From IMG/VR virus record IMGVR_UViG_3300025141_000922, positions 1 through 21,350 of that record: DNA of 21,350 bases; one strand, written 5' to 3'. This document shows, in pieces, positions 15,797-21,350 of this stretch. The stretch comes from a virus. Below the pieces are notes generated by a model. The model searched no databases. It was not told the origin of the DNA and saw only the letters and a list, made by a program, of their open reading frames with translations. The translations under genes were made by a program, and so were the position numbers. Each line of letters begins with the position of its first letter. Positions within the stretch are counted from its first letter, which is position 1.

Positions 15797-18700
15797 ATGG
15801 CTGAAACCGACGCACCAGACAAGTCCCCCGAGGGTAAAGAAGCAGAGATTCCAGATGCTGAAAAGGCCCTTGCCGACGCCGCTATTGCCTCCGGCGAGGG
15901 TTTCATGGGCGGAAGCGCTGCCCAACAAGGTCAGTATTATAAAACTCTTTTCCGCAATTCTCAGTTGGCCCTCATTAATTTAGCTGGCGCGCGCACAGCA
16001 ACTGATCCTGGTGCCGGCCCTGTGTCTGCCGCCAACAAACGTTTCTATACACATCCGGCGCAGGCCACAGAGCGCTCGTGGAAGAGTACTGCCTTAAAAG
16101 GTACCTCCACCACGGGCCCATGGACTTCTGGATATCGGATGATCTGCCCGATACTTTCTAGTACTCAGTATCCTCCCGACGTGGTGGTTTCTAGTATGGT
16201 GTCCAAGTCGAAAGTTGTAAATGAGTTTTTTACTTTTAGTTTAAGTTCGGCCCAGAAAGCTCTATTGGTGCCTAAAATTCGCATTTTTAAAGTGGAATAT
16301 GCGACGAAGAACGGGGCTCTTGCTAAACCGCTCCGCCCACGCGCGAACTCCATAGAACATCCCAACCCCGTGGAAATTATATTTGACGCTTATATTCTGC
16401 AAGAACAGGTCGATGTACTACGCGAGAATCATGGCGGCCGGCTTTCAGCTACGGGTATTGAAGAATTTGAGTGGTCTCTAAAGGGTGTTAATCCTGGTGA
16501 AGTTGATAACAATATTGAAGCATCTCTCAAAATAAATTTTAATAATGTATCCGATATCTTTTTAAATAATTTACGAGAGAGGACCAATATGGCCGGCCAA
16601 CAGGGGCGGTCCTCCTTCTTAGATTTAATTGTTTTTCCACCCGCCGCCAAAGCTACCGTGCAGGGGGGCAAAACAGAGATTCGGTGCCCTGATCGAGAGT
16701 ATGATGGGTCGTTTTTTGAAATTCGTGTAGACGTGGGGTGGCAGGTTCCTCCCGAACATACGGGGCTTTTTAGTAGTCCACAACTCGACCACATCAAAGA
16801 CGCACAGGAGTCATTATATTTACAATTAACCGATCATACCTTTGACTTTAAAGAAGATGGGGCCGCCACCTTAACTGCCAATTATCGTGCGCGTTCAGCT
16901 ATGACGGATGATAGGTACGACCTGTTAAGATATTCCGAGGATGATATGGGCACCGGGAAGGGCACTATCGGGGACCACCAAACCAATATCAGCGATCTTC
17001 GCAAAGAGCTGAGCAAACTTAACACTGACGCCGAAGCCGGCGCATCGAAAACAGACGAGCAGAAACTTCTAGAAAAGGAAATCGATGATGCGGATAAGCT
17101 ACTGGGTAAATCATTAGAAGAAAAATATAAAGTTCTTGTAAGAGAGTTAATAACCAAGCATGTATACTCTTGTTTTGTGCCCTATACATTACTGCTCAAT
17201 GAGCGTGTCGACAACCCGGAGGGCCTCGACCTCTCCTCGACCGGCGACGTCGATAGCGGCACCGGCGCACTCAACCTCGCGGGAAGCACATATGGCGGAT
17301 CGATCCACGGCGCGCAAAAATTCAATACTACGGTTTTAAACCAATTGGGTAGTGATGTCGAAGGCAACACTTTGGCCGGCAAGGCCGCCGGCCCCCTGCG
17401 TAGTGCTTATGCACATGCATTTAAGAGTATTAAGATCATGGGGCCTCATGCAATGAAGGGAACCAACGGCTCAGCCAACCAGGTAATTAATGATAAGCTC
17501 CTGGACCCCGATAATGATGATGCGAGCCGACCCAATTCGGAAGAGCGAGGGTCCGCAGATGGTACACAAGGCGCCGAAGACTCAGCAGAAGGGGTGTCGG
17601 CAGAAGTGTATGGTCCCTTAATACAATATTTATATTTTGGGGATATTTTAGAGGTTTTTCTTACAAAGACAGCCGTGTGGAACGACATTTCCCAACTGCG
17701 TCGTGCGTTTGTGGTGACAGATCTTGAGTTCATCAACCCACGTCTCATTTATAAAATTTTAAAGGCCGACCCCATCATGAAAAAGCAATCGAGCAAAGAG
17801 GTCCAACAAGCAAACAACGCCGCGGCTTTCTCCGCTGGGTTTAACGAAGCACTCGGTACCTCGGGCGCCACCGCTGCGGCAACCGTCGCAGCCGCTGCAG
17901 CAGCCGCCGCCCCGGCTCAGGACCAGGAGGTCGCCACCGGTACTTTTACAACACCTAAGTTGACAGGCCTGCCGCCCAATGCCTTAAGCTGTGGATTCCG
18001 GGGACTGAAGCCCGAAGCCCGCAAGAAAATTACTTCAATAGTTAATGTGGCCAATATTCCTATTAATTTGGAACTTTTTCTTGACTTTCTGAAGCGTCAG
18101 ATTATTGCCAAACAGCGTACCACCTATTATCTGGAAGACTTTATACGTGATATTGCAACTGAATTTGTTAAGCCGGTCTTCACACAAACGGGGGTGGTCT
18201 CGGCGCCCACTCAATCGCCGGTTACTTATGTAACCAACGGCACTTCAGATAATAGTCTCCTGCTGATGGCGGGCTCCCCCGTTATAGGTTACACTCAAAA
18301 TATTCCTCAATTTGCCGCTGGTACTGAAAATATTCTAAAAGATGCTCTTACGGCGGTGGCCAATCAAGCTGCCTTAGACGATGGCGTCGCCACCAAATCA
18401 AAGCTCGGCACGGTCGTCTCCGTCCTCGACAAAACCATCGATAATATAATCCCCACGGTAGAAGAAGTAGCTACGACCGTCGACGAGGTTAAGACAGGCT
18501 GGGATACTGGTGGTATTACAGGTGCACTCGGGGCCCTGGTGAGCTCCGAGGTCGCACTTACCGGTAAGCCCCTAGACGCCGCCTTCGGCGCCATAGCCGA
18601 AGAAGCAGCCGGCACCGTAGACGACAACGCAGACGCAGACGCAGCTGCCAAGGGCGCTAAAGAGAATGCCGCGGATTATTTCCTATCGAAACGGGGCTAT

Positions 18701-19273
18701 ACCGGGATTGCAACTATCGATCGATATCTACATGACTATATGGTTAATGTTGAGACGCCCGGCGCCGCAAAGGGAGGCGGCAGACATCACAGTTTTTTGA
18801 GAGCTCCAGCGCCTGGCGCCGGATCAGCAACCGAAATTAAATTTATTTCGTTTCAAAACTATTTCGGTTCATATTCAGGTGAGTATGAAGAGAATCTTGA
18901 AAAAGGAATTCCTAATTTTGTGGTAGGATTGGATCGAGGGATTGTTAAATCAGTTAGCTTCGAGCGCGTCGACCAGCCATATCTACGAGAAGCGCGGACT
19001 GCCAAGGGACGAAGTGCTTCGGTCCAACAGTTAAGAGAATTATATAATGTTACTCTTACTCTCTATGGAAACACGCTCCTCAAGCCGGGCCAGCTTATTT
19101 ATGTGGAGGCGAATAGGGTAGTTTTCGGCAAACCTAACGCCGCTAGCTCCGCCGCCAGAATTTTAGGACTTGGGGGTTATCATTTGGTGGTGGATGTGGC
19201 AAATACTATCAACAAAGATGGATGGGAAACGGTGATTAAAGCTCTCCACGTTTCGATGCCCTATGTACGGTGA
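15797..19273 (+). CDS. Giant baseplate hub-like structural protein
   Basis: This is an 1158-residue protein with several apparent parts. Residues 1-50 are acidic and flexible. About 50-390 is a strand-rich region (PWTSGYRMICPILSSTQYPP, then NPVEIIFDAYILQEQVDVLR and ADYRARS-like turns). About 395-450 is a charged coiled-coil-like segment. About 600-665 has a hydrophobic block with GPLIQYLYFGDILEVFLTK and FVVTDLEFINPR. An Ala-rich linker lies at about 690-715. A helical part follows (PINLELFLDFLKRQIIAK near 758), then a Gly/Ala/Asp-rich spacer at about 850-955. The C-terminal domain includes LYNVTLTLYGNTLLKPGQLI and LGLGGYHLVVDVANTINKDG, the type of ending I associate with baseplate hub and tail-spike-base proteins. 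Location after gp53-like fits hub, perhaps replacing gp27 and neighbours. AAGGA at 15781-15785 is 11 bases upstream. No lysozyme motif was recognised. Confidence 0.65.
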   Translation: MAETDAPDKSPEGKEAEIPDAEKALADAAIASGEGFMGGSAAQQGQYYKTLFRNSQLALINLAGARTATDPGAGPVSAANKRFYTHPAQATERSWKSTALKGTSTTGPWTSGYRMICPILSSTQYPPDVVVSSMVSKSKVVNEFFTFSLSSAQKALLVPKIRIFKVEYATKNGALAKPLRPRANSIEHPNPVEIIFDAYILQEQVDVLRENHGGRLSATGIEEFEWSLKGVNPGEVDNNIEASLKINFNNVSDIFLNNLRERTNMAGQQGRSSFLDLIVFPPAAKATVQGGKTEIRCPDREYDGSFFEIRVDVGWQVPPEHTGLFSSPQLDHIKDAQESLYLQLTDHTFDFKEDGAATLTANYRARSAMTDDRYDLLRYSEDDMGTGKGTIGDHQTNISDLRKELSKLNTDAEAGASKTDEQKLLEKEIDDADKLLGKSLEEKYKVLVRELITKHVYSCFVPYTLLLNERVDNPEGLDLSSTGDVDSGTGALNLAGSTYGGSIHGAQKFNTTVLNQLGSDVEGNTLAGKAAGPLRSAYAHAFKSIKIMGPHAMKGTNGSANQVINDKLLDPDNDDASRPNSEERGSADGTQGAEDSAEGVSAEVYGPLIQYLYFGDILEVFLTKTAVWNDISQLRRAFVVTDLEFINPRLIYKILKADPIMKKQSSKEVQQANNAAAFSAGFNEALGTSGATAAATVAAAAAAAAPAQDQEVATGTFTTPKLTGLPPNALSCGFRGLKPEARKKITSIVNVANIPINLELFLDFLKRQIIAKQRTTYYLEDFIRDIATEFVKPVFTQTGVVSAPTQSPVTYVTNGTSDNSLLLMAGSPVIGYTQNIPQFAAGTENILKDALTAVANQAALDDGVATKSKLGTVVSVLDKTIDNIIPTVEEVATTVDEVKTGWDTGGITGALGALVSSEVALTGKPLDAAFGAIAEEAAGTVDDNADADAAAKGAKENAADYFLSKRGYTGIATIDRYLHDYMVNVETPGAAKGGGRHHSFLRAPAPGAGSATEIKFISFQNYFGSYSGEYEENLEKGIPNFVVGLDRGIVKSVSFERVDQPYLREARTAKGRSASVQQLRELYNVTLTLYGNTLLKPGQLIYVEANRVVFGKPNAASSAARILGLGGYHLVVDVANTINKDGWETVIKALHVSMPYVR

Positions 19274-19296
19274 TGCTTATAACTCTCCCGTTTCTC

Positions 19297-19307
19297 ATTA
19301 AATTTAG
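19297..19307 (+). promoter_or_regulatory. ATTAAATTTAG element, second copy
   Basis: This exact copy of the 10237-10247 element lies in the 55-base gap after the hub gene and 21 bases before the next start, which itself lacks a strong Shine-Dalgarno sequence. It is a candidate promoter component; chance in AT-rich sequence is possible. Confidence 0.25.
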
Positions 19308-19328
19308 TATTATCATTCTAATTAAGAT

Positions 19329-20702
19329 ATGCCAACACCTTTAATTGACTTATTTAACGAGTTCTCACCGGCCTCCGATGAAGAAATATCACTTCTTACA
19401 GAAGATATTAATGTTCTAACAGCGCCCGCCGCTGCAGCCGGCTGGCCTAATGGGATGTACCCGGCCGGCTCTAACAAGCTCCCGCTGATCGCGAATTTTA
19501 TGGAGCGCCGCCGGTACAAACATACGCGTTACTTTACGGGCCGCGGCCTGCCCAAGCCCATTGACTTGTACTATGATAAAAACTATTATGGACGCGTCGA
19601 TAGCTTTCAAGATGCAATAGTTCCAAAGCCGGATAACTCTCTCTATCACCAGTTAGCTCAGAGTAATGTGTTTGGTTTTGATTTTATGGGAGATGCGTTT
19701 TTTAAGTTGCGGCGCAATATGAAAATTGCGATTGACTCCGGAGCAATCGAAGGGATCCTGACCAACTTGGGAGAACTCACGGCCACAAAATCTTGGATGA
19801 ACTGGGCAACCGGCTACCGGAACAAGCAACGTCTGCTATATACCAACTTTTTTAAACATCTTTATGATCTCGACGCCCTGCGATATAGTAAAATTAAAAC
19901 GTTCCCTGATTTTTTGCGTGAGTTTCGAAATTATCTTCTAAACGGCAAATATAACGGGACCACTACTCTAACTGGATTTGTTCTTCACAAACACTACCGC
20001 CCGGAATATACCGGGCTGCTAATTGATATTGCGTCCGAAGATTGCAGCGCCGACGCTGTGAAATATAATAAATATTTGACCGACGTTAACTTTCCTTATT
20101 ATGTTCGAGCCGCACGTAAATTTGGATTTTATGTTGATAAAAATGCTCCCTGGCGTTTGTATGCCGATGTTTTTTCGCCCCCTATGATGGATACAAGTGC
20201 GGGAAAGGGCTTCCTGGTTAATCGGGGCGTGAACAAGCAGACTTTTTTCGACACCTACTATGTTCGGACCTATGTGCTTGACCTGCCCTACTTGATGACC
20301 GCGCTTCAGAAAGCGTGGAATGCATTTGTTGAGATGAGCCCTGCTATAGTGGATTCTCGGCCCGGGAGCTTACGCTGCCCGGACCCCACCACTCACATAT
20401 ATTACCGCGAACCAGTTGTCTTAGCACCGGGCGAAGATCTTACTTCACTCATCCCCCTCGAATACTGGCTGGACTTATATTTCACTTGCAGATCTAAGGA
20501 AACTAGTGTACACTATGAGAATCAAACAGTTTTAGTTCGACGCGCCCGAGAGATAGCAGATGTATACGGTAGTGGTTATGCTGTTCTATATATACATAAT
20601 CTTTTTAAGCCCTATATCTACAATAAAACACTTTTGACTCCATTTCCCTTGACACCGACGCGACGGCGTGTTACGATAGGAACATCTCCTAGTATAGAAT
20701 AG
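19329..20702 (+). CDS. Unrecognised aromatic-rich protein, probably virion-associated
   Basis: I do not recognise this 457-residue protein. It is strikingly rich in Tyr, Phe and Trp (YYDKNYYGRVDSF near 81, NYLLNGKYNGTTTLTGFVLH near 206, TFFDTYYVRTYVLDLPYL near 306). It contains two long helical, basic stretches (MKIAIDSGAIEGILTNLGEL and YRNKQRLLYTNFFKHLYDLD). No signal peptide, membrane segment, nucleotide-binding loop or catalytic motif is evident. It starts at an ATG with only AAG as a weak ribosome site, and its stop overlaps the strong AGGAGGTGA ahead of the polymerase gene. Position at the end of the baseplate block makes a structural or assembly role likely, but the next gene is for replication, so this could also be a boundary gene. 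Confidence 0.85.
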   Translation: MPTPLIDLFNEFSPASDEEISLLTEDINVLTAPAAAAGWPNGMYPAGSNKLPLIANFMERRRYKHTRYFTGRGLPKPIDLYYDKNYYGRVDSFQDAIVPKPDNSLYHQLAQSNVFGFDFMGDAFFKLRRNMKIAIDSGAIEGILTNLGELTATKSWMNWATGYRNKQRLLYTNFFKHLYDLDALRYSKIKTFPDFLREFRNYLLNGKYNGTTTLTGFVLHKHYRPEYTGLLIDIASEDCSADAVKYNKYLTDVNFPYYVRAARKFGFYVDKNAPWRLYADVFSPPMMDTSAGKGFLVNRGVNKQTFFDTYYVRTYVLDLPYLMTALQKAWNAFVEMSPAIVDSRPGSLRCPDPTTHIYYREPVVLAPGEDLTSLIPLEYWLDLYFTCRSKETSVHYENQTVLVRRAREIADVYGSGYAVLYIHNLFKPYIYNKTLLTPFPLTPTRRRVTIGTSPSIE

Positions 20703-20716
20703 GAGGTGACAGGGAG
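20701..20716 (+). promoter_or_regulatory. Ribosome binding region of the polymerase gene
   Basis: AGGAGGTGA at 20701-20709 is a near-perfect Shine-Dalgarno sequence but sits 14 bases before the GTG at 20721. A second purine run, AGGGAG (20711-20716), is only 4 bases from it. The frame is open from 20703 and has no ATG until residue 65, so the GTG at 20721 is the preferred start, with GTG 20706 possible. Confidence 0.6.
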
Positions 20717-20720
20717 TGTC

Positions 20721-21350
20721 GTGTTATTTCAACCGCTTGATAAGAAGGCCGGCTGCGCCGGCTACTATGCTAACAATAAACTCCAGCTGGAGACTCGTCT
20801 CCCACTCAACGGCGAGACTTGGGAGTTCTCTGGCCACCTGTGTGGTAGTCAATATGAGATAGGCCAGATTTACACTAGCGGCGGCACCCTTACACAAGGG
20901 TGCCCCTCCCATATGAGGGAAGAGTGGGAGAATATCAAGAAGACACTTAGGTCCTATCTTAAGTCATTTCGAACTTCACGCCTTTCTCTTGATGAAAATT
21001 GTTTTTATGATGTGGTGCCCGAATATTTCCTCTATCAGTACTTAGAGGCGAAGAACAAGATTACACGGCATGTCTTGGACACGGTCCCGCGTCCAGTCAA
21101 TTATGGTTTTATGTATAATCTCGTTGAGCTGCTATCGGATATTCGCTCCCGGGAATTAAGTGTAAATATCAGCCCTATCCAGCATCTCCTGAGTTCGGTG
21201 CGTGGCCAGAACTTTCACCGCACGCTGCAAACCGTCAATCACGTGTGCGACTATAACCCATGGGGCACGATCACAGGGCGCCTATCAACAAACCCAAACA
21301 GTTTACCCATTCTCACGATGAACAAAGAGTTCCGCGCGTGCATTAAACCA
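20721..21350 (+). CDS. polA: Family A DNA polymerase, N-terminal part, no exonuclease domain (runs off the window)
   Basis: The first 210 residues are visible. Residues about 172-190 read YNPWGTITGRLSTNPNSLPI and continue to TMNKEFRACIKP. This is the family A signature TGRLS...PN(L)..(I)P......R..(F/I), which in E. coli Pol I lies just before catalytic motif A. T185 of TGRLS is only 184 residues from the start. In Pol I the region from the polymerase domain start to TGRLS is about 150 residues, and a proofreading domain needs about 190 more. This protein therefore begins at the thumb and lacks an N-terminal exonuclease. The upstream part (LRSYLKSFRTSRLSLDENCF, YFLYQYLEAKNKITRHVLD) is helical, as expected for the thumb. 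T4 itself uses a family B enzyme. Motifs A, B and C lie beyond the window. Confidence 0.88.
   Translation, partial: MLFQPLDKKAGCAGYYANNKLQLETRLPLNGETWEFSGHLCGSQYEIGQIYTSGGTLTQGCPSHMREEWENIKKTLRSYLKSFRTSRLSLDENCFYDVVPEYFLYQYLEAKNKITRHVLDTVPRPVNYGFMYNLVELLSDIRSRELSVNISPIQHLLSSVRGQNFHRTLQTVNHVCDYNPWGTITGRLSTNPNSLPILTMNKEFRACIKP
20781..20920 (+). repeat. Cluster of inverted repeats in the 5' part of the polymerase gene
   Basis: CTCCAGCTGGAG at 20781-20792 is a perfect 12-base palindrome. GGCACCCTT (20883-20891) pairs perfectly with AAGGGTGCC (20896-20904) around ACAC. CCCTC just before and GAGGG just after the in-frame ATG 20913 can also pair. GCCGGC is repeated at 20748-20753 and 20757-20762. 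They could fold in the mRNA and modulate polymerase translation, though the frame stays open through them. Confidence 0.45.

Noticed and set aside
17866-17940. Repetitive GC-rich tract as a possible DNA repeat
   Set aside because: It is the coding sequence of an Ala-rich linker with mixed Ala codons, not a tandem DNA repeat or CRISPR unit.

Overview
This window looks like the late structural module of a contractile-tailed double-stranded DNA phage of the T4 superfamily (myovirus morphology). It is only distantly related to T4 itself. All genes are on the + strand and tightly packed. I saw no tRNA, rRNA, insertion sequence, integrase or CRISPR array. The host cannot be read from the sequence; strong Shine-Dalgarno sequences before most genes show that translation is bacterial.

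Layout. (1) 54-1835 is the gp23-like major capsid protein, closed by a strong intrinsic terminator at 1879-1916. (2) 1944-4721 holds three genes resembling T4 neck and tail-completion proteins gp13, gp14 and gp15. (3) 4793-10230 is the tail shaft: an oversized gp18-like sheath protein, a gp19-like tube protein, and a second tube-like protein with an insertion and a long C-terminal extension. (4) 10285-11407 is a gp26-like baseplate/chaperone gene. It is followed out of frame by a small gp51/gpT-like reading frame with no credible start codon, which suggests a programmed ribosomal frameshift just upstream of the tape-measure gene. (5) 11458-11793 is a small conserved-looking gene and 11805-14369 is the tape measure. 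(6) 14376-19273 is the baseplate: a gp48/gp54-like protein, a small gp53-like LysM wedge protein, and a giant 1158-residue hub-like protein. (7) 19329-20702 encodes an unrecognised aromatic-rich 457-residue protein. (8) From about 20721 to the window end is the start of a family A (Pol I-type) DNA polymerase. It begins essentially at the polymerase domain, with no room for a proofreading exonuclease domain.

The genes form an assembly line. The capsid protein builds the head, gp13/14/15-like proteins close the head and tail ends, and sheath and tube proteins polymerise to a length set by the tape measure. The gp26/gp51-like chaperone pair probably supports tape-measure or hub assembly, and the gp48/54, gp53 and hub proteins form the baseplate. 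The gene order (23-13-14-15-18-19 with no terminase genes between 15 and 18) differs from T4. The pairing with a family A polymerase in place of the T4-type family B enzyme also marks a divergent branch. The two signals most worth following are the candidate gp26/gp51 frameshift at 11137-11143 and the exonuclease-less polymerase at the right end.
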